A stretch of 64,000 nucleotides of DNA from Rosettibacter firmus (lineage in GTDB: Bacteria; Bacteroidota; Ignavibacteria; Ignavibacteriales; Melioribacteraceae), in the NCBI RefSeq assembly GCF_036860695.1, contig NZ_JAYKGJ010000005.1, forward strand, positions 88,642 through 152,641, written 5' to 3'. Every line of letters begins with the position of its first letter. Position 1 is the stretch's first letter. This document shows positions 19,493-29,348 of the stretch, piece after piece. A program made the translations under genes and the position numbers. The notes beneath the pieces are model-generated. The model was not told the DNA's origin and searched no databases. It saw only the letters and a list, made by a program, of their open reading frames with translations.

Positions 19493-20019
19493 TTTTTTGT
19501 CAAGTGAAAGATTTAATATTAATTGCTGTTGTAAGATCAGTCTTTAATAATGAAGGATTTGTTTTAGTAGATTCGTATAGTGATTTCAATGACAGGTTTT
19601 TTAATTTGAAAACTGTCTATATAGAGTTTTTTGGAAACTCAAAAGAATTTATTGTTGAAAAAGCAGATATAATCGATAATAATGTTGTGCTCAAAATAAA
19701 AGGTTTTGATAATTACGAAGATGCTGCACTGTTGATAAATAAAAATATTTATGTTGATATTGAAAATGCTGTTAAATTAGATAACGATACCTATTTTATA
19801 CATGATTTGATTGATAGCGAAGTTTATAGAAATGGTAAGTTACTTGGTTATTTAAAAGATGTTATTGTTCTTAAATCAAATGATGTTTATGTGATCAAAG
19901 ATTTAGAAGGTAGAGAAATTTTAATACCTGCAGTAAAAGATTACATAAAGAGTTTTGATCCTAAAGAAAAAAGATTAGAATTAGTAGAAGATTGCGATTT
20001 GCTTTATGATGAGGATTGA
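19489..20019 (+). CDS. rimM: Ribosome maturation factor RimM
   Basis: This is a protein of up to 176 aa that helps 16S rRNA processing and 30S head assembly and binds S19. The N-terminal RimM barrel is followed by a PRC-barrel ending in the typical NDVYVIKDLEGREILIPAVKDYIKSFD. The start is unclear: TTG at 19489 overlaps the khpA stop, while GTG at 19504 would give MKDLILIAVV, closer to the family N-terminus; neither has a strong Shine-Dalgarno. The N-terminal domain is less conserved than usual. It overlaps trmD by 14 bp. Confidence 0.92.
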   Translation: MIFCQVKDLILIAVVRSVFNNEGFVLVDSYSDFNDRFFNLKTVYIEFFGNSKEFIVEKADIIDNNVVLKIKGFDNYEDAALLINKNIYVDIENAVKLDNDTYFIHDLIDSEVYRNGKLLGYLKDVIVLKSNDVYVIKDLEGREILIPAVKDYIKSFDPKEKRLELVEDCDLLYDED

Positions 20020-20689
20020 TGTTATATCTGCTGTGCCAGATTTTTTTAATAGTCCTTTAAATACTAGTATAATTAAACGAGCACAGGATAAGAAGAAAGT
20101 TGAAATTTATGTGCATAATTTAAGAGATTATGCTTATGATAAACATAAACAAATAGATGATAAACCTTTTGGTGGTGGACCGGGAATGTTATTAAAACCC
20201 GAACCGTTCTTTGAATGTATTGAAAAACTTTTGAATGAACGTAAGTATGACCATATAATTTTTCTTACACCTGGTGGTAAGTTTTATGACCAGGAAATGG
20301 CTAAAAGATATTCTCTTGCTCAGAATATAATGATTCTAGCAGGACATTATAAAGGTATTGATGATAGAGTTCGGCAAAAATTTGCAACTGATGAAATATC
20401 AATTGGAAATTATATATTAACAGGAGGAGAAATTCCTGCTCTGGTGATTATTGACTCTGTTGTTAGATTAATACCTGGAGTTCTTAACGATAGTGAATCT
20501 GCTTTAAATGATTCTTTAATTGATGGAAATTATATTGAAGCACCATATTTTACTCGTCCTGCTGAATATAAAGGTTTAAAAGTACCTGAAGTTTTGCTTT
20601 CAGGTCATCAAAAAAAAATTAAAGAATGGAAAGAAGAACAATCAAAAATTTTAACAGAAAAATGGAAGAAGATAAATAATCTGGAGTAA
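20006..20689 (+). CDS. trmD: tRNA (guanosine(37)-N1)-methyltransferase
   Basis: This is a 227-aa SPOUT methyltransferase that makes m1G37 next to the anticodon and prevents +1 frameshifting. Visible motifs are [19 protein letters not shown] near residue 51, the SAM-knot region [13 protein letters not shown] near 112, and [21 protein letters not shown] near 131. Its start lies inside the rimM 3' end, with two adjacent ATGs (20006 and 20009). rplS follows after 2 bp. Confidence 0.97.
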   Translation: MMRIDVISAVPDFFNSPLNTSIIKRAQDKKKVEIYVHNLRDYAYDKHKQIDDKPFGGGPGMLLKPEPFFECIEKLLNERKYDHIIFLTPGGKFYDQEMAKRYSLAQNIMILAGHYKGIDDRVRQKFATDEISIGNYILTGGEIPALVIIDSVVRLIPGVLNDSESALNDSLIDGNYIEAPYFTRPAEYKGLKVPEVLLSGHQKKIKEWKEEQSKILTEKWKKINNLE

Positions 20690-20691
20690 CA

Positions 20692-21039
20692 ATGGATAAA
20701 ATCAAAGAAATAACAGAATCTCAACTACGAACCGACTTACCTTCATTTAAACCTGGAGATCATATTCGTGTACATGTTAGAGTTATTGAAGGGGATAAAG
20801 AAAGAATTCAACCTTTTGAAGGTGATGTTATAAACATCAGAGGTACTGGTTTAAGCAAAACTTTTACAGTCAGAAAAATATCCAGTGGTGTTGGTGTTGA
20901 AAGAATTTTCCCTTATCATTCCCCTAAGATTGCTAAAATAGAAGTATTACGAGAAGGTAAAGTTCGAAGAGCAAAATTGTTTTATTTGCGTAAGCTTTCT
21001 GGAAAAGCTGCTAAGATTAAAGATAAAAACCAAACATAA
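20692..21039 (+). CDS. rplS: 50S ribosomal protein L19
   Basis: This is a 115-aa protein with the classic L19 core: [20 protein letters not shown] and [14 protein letters not shown] [32 protein letters not shown]. It sits at the 30S-50S interface. It is the last gene of the ffh-rpsP-khpA-rimM-trmD-rplS operon and is followed by a terminator. Confidence 0.98.
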   Translation: MDKIKEITESQLRTDLPSFKPGDHIRVHVRVIEGDKERIQPFEGDVINIRGTGLSKTFTVRKISSGVGVERIFPYHSPKIAKIEVLREGKVRRAKLFYLRKLSGKAAKIKDKNQT

Positions 21040-21045
21040 TGGAGT

Positions 21046-21075
21046 AAAGCCGCTAAATACTGGCGGCTTTTTTTA
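21046..21075 (+). terminator. Rho-independent terminator after rplS
   Basis: AAAGCCGC (21046-21053) pairs with GCGGCTTT (21063-21070) around a 9-nt loop, and the T-run continues to ~21074. It starts 6 bp after the rplS stop and separates the ribosomal operon from the next gene. Confidence 0.92.
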
Positions 21076-21083
21076 TTTGTATT

Positions 21084-21842
21084 ATGAATATTTATTTACC
21101 AAATAATATCTATTCTTCAATTTTTGAATCTATTATTCCGAAAAGCGAAGAGATTAATATATTAAAAAAAGAAACAGCTCTTTTAGCTAATCAACTTCTT
21201 AGAGATGAATCTTCCATTGCACTTATTCCCTCGCTCGAACTTATTAATCACAATGAATTTTTTATTTCTTCAAAATTCAGTTTTTCTTTCGATGGTCTTT
21301 TATCTTATGCATATTTATATTTTACAGAAAATGAAAAAAGCATTAATAAAATTTTTATTAGAGCTGATGTATCTATCAATGAAATTATATTGACTAAAAT
21401 TTTATTTGCAGAAAGATATTCAATCTATCCAGAGATAACCCTTGATACATCAAATAAAATCAGTCCAGGAAATGATTATGTTGTAAGTGGCGATGAAAAT
21501 TTTACTTTGTGGGATGTTCATCACGGAATAAGTTTTGCTGATGAAATTTCTGACCTTATCAGTTTGCCTTATGTTAACTTTTTATTTGCTTCTCAGAATA
21601 GAAATTCTCTGGAATATTTTAATAATCTTTTCACAGAAGTTGATGCAAAAATTGAAGATAATATTGATAATATTCTTCAACCTCTAAATTATTCTGATAA
21701 TGTAAAATCATTTATCAAGGAAAATTTAGGTTCAATTTATTTTGAATTGACTGATAATGAAATTGAAGCATTAAAAGAATTAATTAAACTTGTCTATTAT
21801 CATGAAATTATTGATGATATATTCGATCTGAATTTAGTTTAG
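21084..21842 (+). CDS. Divergent MqnA/MqnD-like periplasmic-binding-fold protein
   Basis: This is a 252-aa cytoplasmic protein without a signal peptide. Several stretches recall the MqnA/MqnD family (futalosine menaquinone pathway): ALIPSLELINH (cf. LIPSIEY), an inner segment of the form INEIILTKILFAERYSIYPEI (cf. SVALTRILLEERYG-), DYVVSGDENF (cf. xLIGDxAL), SFADEISDLISLPYVNFLFAS (cf. LGxxWxxLTGLPFVFA) and C-terminal LTDNEIEALKELIKLVYY. The spacing of these blocks matches the family. Many key positions differ: the usual DTSSRTS substrate loop is RADVSINE. The substrate may therefore have changed or activity may be lost. No other mqn gene is in the window. The assignment is by eye. Confidence 0.5.
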   Translation: MNIYLPNNIYSSIFESIIPKSEEINILKKETALLANQLLRDESSIALIPSLELINHNEFFISSKFSFSFDGLLSYAYLYFTENEKSINKIFIRADVSINEIILTKILFAERYSIYPEITLDTSNKISPGNDYVVSGDENFTLWDVHHGISFADEISDLISLPYVNFLFASQNRNSLEYFNNLFTEVDAKIEDNIDNILQPLNYSDNVKSFIKENLGSIYFELTDNEIEALKELIKLVYYHEIIDDIFDLNLV

Positions 21843-21872
21843 AATTATCAACAATATACTAATGAGTATAGC

Positions 21873-22208
21873 ATGACCGAGACAATTCTAAATATCTATT
21901 TAATTATCGAGAATAATAATGTTGTGGCTTTTAAGGCTATATCATATGACATAGAAGGAAACGATGAATATAAAATTAAATTCCTGAAGCAAAATGCAAT
22001 AAATGATTTTACAAAAGCATATTATTTTGAAGCCCCAAGAAATCGAAAAGGGGAATTTATGTCTTATCGAAAGTTCTCAAAACTTGAATCGCAAGGAATG
22101 CAATTTCAACTATTTGAAGAGATATTTGAAAGATTTAATGTCCCCCAAAATCCTTTAATTTGTGTAACTCCAGTTGTAGATGGTAAAATATTAGCACAGT
22201 TAGATTAA
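21873..22208 (+). CDS. Hypothetical protein, 111 aa
   Basis: I do not recognise this protein. It is soluble, starts with a likely beta strand (ILNIYLIIENNNVVAFKAISYD), and has a charged middle and an aromatic/Phe-rich segment (MQFQLFEEIFERFNVPQNP). No signal peptide or membrane helix is visible. The ATG at 21873 is the only sensible start; an ATG 12 bp upstream runs into a stop. It follows the MqnA-like gene by 30 bp and is probably cotranscribed. Its last 9 bp overlap the tail of the convergent YqaA-like gene. Confidence 0.6.
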   Translation: MTETILNIYLIIENNNVVAFKAISYDIEGNDEYKIKFLKQNAINDFTKAYYFEAPRNRKGEFMSYRKFSKLESQGMQFQLFEEIFERFNVPQNPLICVTPVVDGKILAQLD

Positions 22209-22814
22209 ATATTTTATTACAGCAAATCCACCAATTAATAATGCTGTAAAAGCAAAAGCAAGCCAGTTAAAGTATTTATCTATGAAGGTTTTAATTTGTT
22301 CTCCATATTTCCATATTAAAGCAGCTACAATAAAAAATCTCCCGGCTCGACTAATAATTGAAGCTATTACAAACATTAATATATTTATTTCGAATGCACC
22401 TCCGGTTACTGTAAAAACTTTGTATGGAATAGGAGTAAAACCTGCGGTAAATATTATCCAGAAATTCCATTCATCATAAAGCTTCTTTACATCATAAAAT
22501 AATTTATGAGTAAAACCTGGAACATTTGAAAAGAAAAAATCTGCTACAGGAGAAAATTGATGATCAATTGTCCACCACAAAAAATGACCTATTCCATAAC
22601 CAGCAAGTGCACCTGTAACTGATGCTACTGTACATATGAATGCAAATTTAAAAGCTTTTTTTTGTGAACCAAGAACAAGTGCAATTAATAATGCATCAGG
22701 TGGTATAGGGAAAAAAGAGGCTTCTGCAAAAGAAAGTACAAACAATGCTGTAGGTCCATATGGTGTATTAGCCCAGTGCAGGACCCAATCATATAATTTT
22801 CTTAATATTTTCAT
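22200..22814 (-). CDS. YqaA/DedA-type (VTT domain) membrane protein
   Basis: This is a 204-aa membrane protein from the ATG at 22814; a longer reading from 22865 adds 17 hydrophobic residues not typical of the family. The SNARE-assoc/VTT domain is recognisable by FAEASFFPIPPDALLIALVLG (the E...P.P motif), GYGIGHFLWW and the C-terminal GFTPIPYKVFTVTGGAFEIN. Such proteins (YqaA subgroup of DedA) are involved in membrane lipid flipping or homeostasis. It converges on the 111-aa gene and is divergent from the acyl-CoA ligase. Confidence 0.85.
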   Translation of the reverse strand: MKILRKLYDWVLHWANTPYGPTALFVLSFAEASFFPIPPDALLIALVLGSQKKAFKFAFICTVASVTGALAGYGIGHFLWWTIDHQFSPVADFFFSNVPGFTHKLFYDVKKLYDEWNFWIIFTAGFTPIPYKVFTVTGGAFEINILMFVIASIISRAGRFFIVAALIWKYGEQIKTFIDKYFNWLAFAFTALLIGGFAVIKYLI

Positions 22815-22941
22815 AAAATGATTATAATTTTGAAATGTAAGTATAGTAAAAATAAAGCAAATCAATTAGTCTAATTGTAAAATTTGTTGTTGCTTTTTGA
22901 AAATACTAAAATTATCTTGTTCTAAAATTTAGGAGGTAATA

Positions 22942-24765
22942 ATGCCAGTACTGAAAGATTTTAAGACAATTCCAGAACTTTTTAATTTTATTACAACCGA
23001 ATTTGGCAAAGGAAAAGAAAGACCTGTTCTTAAACATAAAGTAGATGATAAGTGGGTTGGTATAACATATGATCAGCTATACGATGAAACAGTTAATTTT
23101 GCATGTGGTCTTGCATCTATAGGTGTGAAAAGAGATCATAAGGTTGCTATTATTTCAGAAAATCGTCCTGAATGGGTTTACTCTGATATGGCAATTTTAG
23201 GATTGGGTGCTGTCGATGTTCCAATTTATCCAATATCTACTTCAGAAACTATCGAATACATACTAAATAATTCAGAATCAATAGGTGTAATTGTTTCAAA
23301 TAAATTTCATCTGAATAAAATTCTTAAAGTCAGAAGTAATTGTAAATATCTAAAATTTATTATTGTAATGAATAATAATGATAAGACTAATGATAAGGAT
23401 GTATATGCTTTTAGTGAAATCCAAGCTAAAGGAAGAGAATTTAGAAAAGAGAATCCAAATTATTTTAAAGAACAAAGTGAGATATGCAGAGAAACAGATT
23501 TATGCACAATTATTTATACTTCCGGTACTACTGGCGAACCGAAAGGTGTAATGCTTACTCATCGAAATATAGTATCTAATATAAAAGCTGCTCACGAAGT
23601 ATTTTATATTGACGAAAATGATATATTCCTTTCATTCTTACCTTTGTGTCATATTTTCGAAAGAATGGCCGGATATTATACTGCTTTTTCTTGTGGGGGT
23701 ACAATTGCATATGCAGAATCAATTGAAAAAATAGCAAATAATTTATTGGAAATAAAACCTACAATTGTAACAGCAGTGCCAAGATTATTTGAAAGAATGT
23801 ATTCTAAAATAAAAAGAAGTGTTGAAAGCCAATCTGAAAGAAAACAAAAAATTTTTAACTGGGCTATTGAAACAGGTAAAGAATATCAATTAGCAAAAAA
23901 ATCCAGTCAACCGATTCCTATTTCTCTTTTACTAAAACATAAATTAGCCGATAAATTAGTTCTATCGAAATTAAGAGAAAGAACTGGTGGAAGAATAAGA
24001 TTTTTTATATCTGGCGGAGCTGCTTTATCTCGCGAACTGGGACTATTTTTTGAAGCTGCCGGTATACTCATTATAGAAGGTTATGGATTAACAGAATCAT
24101 CTCCTGTTATTGCTGTTAATCGTCTCAATGATTATAAGTTTGGAACAGTTGGAAAACCTTTGCCTGGAGTAGAAATAAAAATTGCTAAAGATGGAGAAAT
24201 TCTGGCATCGGGTCCTAACATTATGTTAGGCTATTATAAAAATAAAAAAGAAACCGAAGAAACAATTAAAGATGGATGGCTTCATACTGGTGATATTGGT
24301 GTATTTGATGCAGAAGGATTTTTAATTATAACAGATCGGAAGAAACATTTATTTAAAACTTCTCAAGGTAAATATGTTGCTCCTACACCAATTGAAAATA
24401 TGTTCCTTGCAAGTAAGTATATTGATCAATTTGTTATCATTGGTGATAGACGTATGTTTATAACTGCTCTTATTGTGCCAGACTTCGAAGCATTAAAAGA
24501 ATATGCCGATGCAAATAGAATTCAATATAGTAGTGTTGAAGAACTGGTGAAAATGAAACAAATCTATGAATTACTTGATAAAGAACTTGATCAATTTCAG
24601 AAAAAACTCGCCAACTTTGAAAGAATTAGAAAATTTGCAATACTTGATAAACCATTTAGTATTGAAACTGGTGAACTTACACCATCACTAAAAGTTAGAA
24701 GAAAAGTAATTGAAGAAAGATATAAAGATTTGATTGAAGAAATGTATAAAGGTTTGGAAGGATAA
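22942..24765 (+). CDS. Long-chain fatty acid--CoA ligase (AMP-forming)
   Basis: This is a 607-aa adenylate-forming enzyme that activates fatty acids as acyl-AMP and then acyl-CoA. The P-loop-like motif YTSGTTGEPKGVMLTHRN lies near residues 191-208. The A5 motif GYGLTESSPVIAVN and the A7/A8 region DGWLHTGDIGVFDAEGFLIITDRKKHLFKTSQGKYVAPTPIE (hinge at DRKK) are intact; the catalytic Lys of A10 is in the C-terminal LTPSLKVRRKVI. This is the FAA1/LC-FACS type with an embedded C-terminal extension. A strong AGGAGG precedes the ATG. It is monocistronic. Confidence 0.93.
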   Translation: MPVLKDFKTIPELFNFITTEFGKGKERPVLKHKVDDKWVGITYDQLYDETVNFACGLASIGVKRDHKVAIISENRPEWVYSDMAILGLGAVDVPIYPISTSETIEYILNNSESIGVIVSNKFHLNKILKVRSNCKYLKFIIVMNNNDKTNDKDVYAFSEIQAKGREFRKENPNYFKEQSEICRETDLCTIIYTSGTTGEPKGVMLTHRNIVSNIKAAHEVFYIDENDIFLSFLPLCHIFERMAGYYTAFSCGGTIAYAESIEKIANNLLEIKPTIVTAVPRLFERMYSKIKRSVESQSERKQKIFNWAIETGKEYQLAKKSSQPIPISLLLKHKLADKLVLSKLRERTGGRIRFFISGGAALSRELGLFFEAAGILIIEGYGLTESSPVIAVNRLNDYKFGTVGKPLPGVEIKIAKDGEILASGPNIMLGYYKNKKETEETIKDGWLHTGDIGVFDAEGFLIITDRKKHLFKTSQGKYVAPTPIENMFLASKYIDQFVIIGDRRMFITALIVPDFEALKEYADANRIQYSSVEELVKMKQIYELLDKELDQFQKKLANFERIRKFAILDKPFSIETGELTPSLKVRRKVIEERYKDLIEEMYKGLEG

Positions 24766-24870
24766 ATTTTTTAATACTCTGAATCTCAAGAAATTCTGGA
24801 ATTAAGAAACGATAACTTTTTCTAAATTGAATTAATAATTTGCAAGGTTGGTTGGGAATAAATAAAGTTG
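24766..24870. other. AT-rich gap before the tRNA-Arg repeats
   Basis: This stretch has no credible reading frame. At its right end, GGTTGGTTGG (24846-24855) can pair with CCAACCAACC (24900-24909) inside the first tRNA-like repeat copy, forming a long hairpin that could end fadD-type transcription, though no T-run follows. Confidence 0.4.
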
Positions 24871-24956
24871 ATTATTAAAGCCTGAGAGGACTCGAAGCAC
24901 CAACCAACCCCGTCTTTAGACGGACAGCTATCCATTATAAATTAGAATTGATTTAG

Positions 24957-25030
24957 TACCCCCGAGAGGACTCGAACCTCCGACCAACCTCGTCTTTAGA
25001 CGGGCTGCTCTATCCATGATAAATTGGATT
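24957..25030 (-). pseudogene. Partial tRNA-Arg copy (3' portion, anticodon arm replaced)
   Basis: This has an identical T-arm and acceptor 3' strand to the intact tRNA-Arg, but no 5' acceptor strand. The anticodon arm reads around CGTC-TAAA-GACG, which cannot form a 7-nt anticodon loop. It cannot fold as a normal tRNA, so it is scored as a pseudogene/repeat unit. Confidence 0.8.
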
Positions 25031-25037
25031 GATTTAG

Positions 25038-25112
25038 TACCCCCGAGAGGACTCGAACCTCCGACCAAGAGTTTAGGAAACTCCTGCTCTATCCATACTG
25101 AGCTACGGGGGC
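25038..25112 (-). tRNA. tRNA-Arg (anticodon CCU)
   Basis: A 75-nt cloverleaf is readable on the minus strand: acceptor GCCCCCG/CGGGGGT, D-stem GCTC/GAGC, anticodon stem GGAGT/ACTCT with loop TTCCTAA (anticodon CCT, decoding AGG), T-arm GGAGG-TTCGAGT-CCTCT, discriminator A. CCA is not encoded. Degenerate partial copies lie directly downstream. Confidence 0.95.
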
Positions 25113-26576
<1,464 letters not shown>

Positions 26577-26584
26577 TTTAAATT

Positions 26585-26624
26585 GCTGCCTCAATTAATT
26601 TTATTTGATTGGGGCAGCTTTTTT
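26585..26624 (+). terminator. Rho-independent terminator after eno
   Basis: GCTGCCTCAAT (26585-26595) pairs with ATTGGGGCAGC (26608-26618) with one G-T pair, followed by six T. It starts 8 bp after the enolase stop. Confidence 0.93.
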
Positions 26625-26672
26625 AATTTACTTAAATATTTATTTCTAATTGTAATTAATTAGGAGTAAAAA

Positions 26673-27464
26673 TTGGAACTCAATATTAGTGGTAAAAATG
26701 TTCTTGTAACAGCAGCCAGTAAAGGAATTGGTAGAGCAGTTGCAGAACAATTTATTAAAGAAGGATGTAATGTTGCTATTTGCTCAAGAAGTAAAGAGAA
26801 TTTATTAAAAGCTGTTCAAGAAATAAAAGTAATATACAATGTTGAACCACTATGGTTTGTTTGTGATATTAATAATTTAGAAGATATTGAAAACGCCATA
26901 AAATTAGTTAACGAAGCATTTGGTAGTATCGATATTCTTGTGAATAATTGTGGTGGCCCTCCTTCTGGTTTTTTTGAAGAATTAAACGACGAAGACTGGG
27001 ATTTTGCATATAAGCAAATTTTATTGAGTGTTATTAGGTTTACTCGATTAGTTCTTCCTGCAATGAAAGAAAAAAAATGGGGTAGAATTATTAATATTAC
27101 CTCTCTTGCTGTTAAACAACCTGTAGATAATTTAATTTTGTCAAATTCATTACGTAGTGCTGTAACTGCATTTGCTAAAACACTTAGTAATCAAGTGGGG
27201 AAATATAATATTACAATTAATAATGTTGCTCCTGGCTATACATTAACCTCTCGTATTTATGAACTTGCAATTATAAAAGCGAAACAATTAGGGACTTCAC
27301 ACGAAGAAGTGCTCGCTTCAATAGCAAATGAAGTCCCGATGAAAAGATTAGCACGCCCAGACGAAGTTGCTTCTCTAATTGTTTATCTTGCATCTGAACT
27401 GGCTGGATATATTACTGGTTCTACAATTGCAGTAGATGGTGGAATTATAAAGTCAACTTATTAA
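26673..27464 (+). CDS. Atypical short-chain dehydrogenase/reductase (SDR) family protein
   Basis: This is a 263-aa Rossmann-fold SDR starting at TTG, supported by AGGAG. The cofactor loop is VTAASKGIGRAVAEQF and the structural motif is NNCGGPP (NNAG equivalent). The catalytic site is not classical: counting from the active Ser of NITS, the positions of the Tyr and Lys of YxxxK are Ser and Arg (SNSLR). A known SDR subgroup related to beta-ketoacyl-ACP reductase shares such a departure, and its function is not settled. The C-terminal motif ITGSTIAVDGG is intact. It should bind NAD(P), but normal SDR catalysis is doubtful. Confidence 0.85.
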   Translation: MELNISGKNVLVTAASKGIGRAVAEQFIKEGCNVAICSRSKENLLKAVQEIKVIYNVEPLWFVCDINNLEDIENAIKLVNEAFGSIDILVNNCGGPPSGFFEELNDEDWDFAYKQILLSVIRFTRLVLPAMKEKKWGRIINITSLAVKQPVDNLILSNSLRSAVTAFAKTLSNQVGKYNITINNVAPGYTLTSRIYELAIIKAKQLGTSHEEVLASIANEVPMKRLARPDEVASLIVYLASELAGYITGSTIAVDGGIIKSTY

Positions 27465-27478
27465 AATTAATATTTAGT

Positions 27479-27616
27479 ATTGATAACATTATAAAATTAG
27501 ATCCAGCAGATATTGCTCAAATAAAAAACTTAGAAGCAAAAATTATAAACGAAATAAAATCTTTTGTATTAAGATTTGATTTGTACATTGGTGAAGTAAA
27601 AATAAATGATAATTAA
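27479..27616 (+). other. Possible 45-codon open frame (no standard start)
   Basis: An open frame reading IDNIIKLDPADIAQIKNLEA and ending GEVKINDN lies between the SDR and the COG2509 gene. The composition looks protein-like, but there is no ATG/GTG/TTG in frame (only ATT) and no Shine-Dalgarno. It may be a gene remnant. Nothing else is seen in this 198-bp gap. Confidence 0.2.
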
Positions 27617-27662
27617 TTTTATCATATGTTAATGAGACATTGTATTGAGATAGAGAATAACA

Positions 27663-29225
27663 ATGAAAAAAGAAATTGAATTAACTATTCATCCAGATAA
27701 TATATTTGATTATGAATTTATAAAAAGCCAGGTAATTTCTCGCCTAAAAGTTAATGCCGAAGAAATTAATTCTATAAGAATATTAAAAAGATCAATAGAT
27801 GCAAGGAAAATAAATCCAGTTTATAAACTAAAAGTAATTGCATACATTAAAGAACAACCCGATGAATATCCTAAAAGAATTGAATTTAAAAGTGTTAACA
27901 GTGATAAAAAAGTTATTATAGTTGGTTTTGGACCTGCAGGAATGTTTGCAGCAATGAAGTTAATAGAATTAGGAATAAAACCAGTAATACTTGAAAGAGG
28001 AAAAGATGTTCGGAGTAGAAGAAGAGATTTAAAGGCAATCCAAAGAGATGGGATTGTAAATCCAGATTCAAATTATTGTTTTGGAGAAGGAGGTGCAGGA
28101 ACATATAGTGATGGAAAACTTTATACTCGTTCTACAAAACGAGGGGATTTTAAAAGAATACTTACATTACTCGTTCAGCATGGTGCTAAAGAAGAAATAC
28201 TTATTGATTCGCATCCTCATATTGGTTCAAATAAATTGCCTGGAATTATTACTAACATTCGACAAACAATTTTGAATTGTGGAGGTGAAATTTATTTTAA
28301 TTCACGAGTAACAGATTTCATTATTAAAGATAGAAAAATATTAGGTGTGATCGTAAATAATGAGAAAGAATTTATTGCAGATGCAGTTATTCTTGCTGTA
28401 GGTCATTCTGCAAGAGATATTTATTATTTATTAAATCAAAAAGGAATTAAGTTAGAATCAAAACCTTTTGCTGTGGGTGTAAGAATTGAACATCCACAAA
28501 ATTTAATTGATGAAATACAATATCACTCAAAAATTCGTCATCCAAATTTACCTGCTGCAAGTTATAATCTTGCATGTCAAGTCGATAAACATGGTGTATA
28601 TTCATTTTGTATGTGTCCAGGAGGAATTATAATTCCAGCATCAACTTCGAATGAAGAGTTAGTTTTAAATGGTATGAGTGTTTCAAGACGTAATTCACCT
28701 TTTGCAAATTCGGGACTTGTAGTTTCTGTTGATGAACGCGATTGGAAACAATTTGATAAAGCTGGAGTTTTTGCTGGTTTAGAATTTCAAAAAGCAATTG
28801 AAAGATCTGCATTTATAGCTGGAGGGAGTAATCAAAAAGCTCCTGCACAAAGAGTAACAGATTTTTTAAATAGAACTATTTCCAGTTCACTTCCAAAAAC
28901 TTCTTACATTCCTGGTGTAGTTAGCGCTCCACTTCATGAAATTTTACCACAAAATATTGTTAAAGGAATTACAAATGCATTATATTTTTTCAATAATAAA
29001 ATGAAAGGATATATAACCGAAGAAGCTCAATTACTTGCACCCGAAACCAGAACTAGTTCACCAGTCAGAATACCGAGGGATAATTCATCATTCATGCATA
29101 TTGAAATTGAAGGATTATTTCCATGTGGAGAAGGTGCTGGTTATGCGGGAGGTATTGTTTCTTCTGCTATAGATGGCGAAAAAGTAGCTGAAGCTGTAGC
29201 TATATATTTAATAAAAAAAATCTGA
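27663..29225 (+). CDS. FAD-dependent dehydrogenase, COG2509 family
   Basis: This is a 520-aa flavoprotein of the uncharacterised COG2509 family. A ~75-residue N-terminal ferredoxin-like region (MKKEIELTIHPDNIFDYEFI) precedes the FAD-binding GxGxxG as IIVGFGPAGMFAAMKLIELG near residue 89. Family blocks are GEGGAGTYSDGKLYTR, DSHPHIGSNKLP, the Cys motif FCMCPGG, and the C-terminal GEGAGYAGGIVSSAIDG that closes the FAD site. No partner gene points to its substrate. It ends with seven A in the Lys/Ile tail. Confidence 0.9.
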   Translation: MKKEIELTIHPDNIFDYEFIKSQVISRLKVNAEEINSIRILKRSIDARKINPVYKLKVIAYIKEQPDEYPKRIEFKSVNSDKKVIIVGFGPAGMFAAMKLIELGIKPVILERGKDVRSRRRDLKAIQRDGIVNPDSNYCFGEGGAGTYSDGKLYTRSTKRGDFKRILTLLVQHGAKEEILIDSHPHIGSNKLPGIITNIRQTILNCGGEIYFNSRVTDFIIKDRKILGVIVNNEKEFIADAVILAVGHSARDIYYLLNQKGIKLESKPFAVGVRIEHPQNLIDEIQYHSKIRHPNLPAASYNLACQVDKHGVYSFCMCPGGIIIPASTSNEELVLNGMSVSRRNSPFANSGLVVSVDERDWKQFDKAGVFAGLEFQKAIERSAFIAGGSNQKAPAQRVTDFLNRTISSSLPKTSYIPGVVSAPLHEILPQNIVKGITNALYFFNNKMKGYITEEAQLLAPETRTSSPVRIPRDNSSFMHIEIEGLFPCGEGAGYAGGIVSSAIDGEKVAEAVAIYLIKKI

Positions 29226-29348
29226 CATCCTAAAGTTTGACTTAATAATATATATTTTTTATGTTAATGTTAGAATCTTCAATGAGGAACATCTAAAATT
29301 CTATATATATTCCTCTCTTGAAATAATTTTAATATAAAGGAGGGAATC

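Larger units (their letters stand above)
24870..25112 (-). repeat. Three tandem ~80-81 bp units derived from the 3' part of tRNA-Arg
   Basis: The block GAGAGGACTCGAA recurs at 24884, 24964 and 25045 (spacings 80 and 81 bp). Read on the minus strand, the first unit met is the intact tRNA-Arg (25112-25038). The next two units keep only the later part of the D-arm (ATGGATAGAGC or a variant), an altered anticodon arm, and the T-arm/acceptor 3' strand. They lack the 5' acceptor and D-stem strand, which is replaced by an AT linker (GATTGATTTAG-like). In both partial copies the anticodon arm is replaced by a palindrome, GTCTAAAGAC, with a tetraloop. Copy 2 (24957-25030) is better preserved than copy 1 (24870-24950). 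Confidence 0.85.

Noticed and set aside
24957..25112. tRNA att site of an integrated element
   Set aside because: The repeated 3' ends are only ~80 bp apart with no integrase or cargo between; tandem duplication explains them better.
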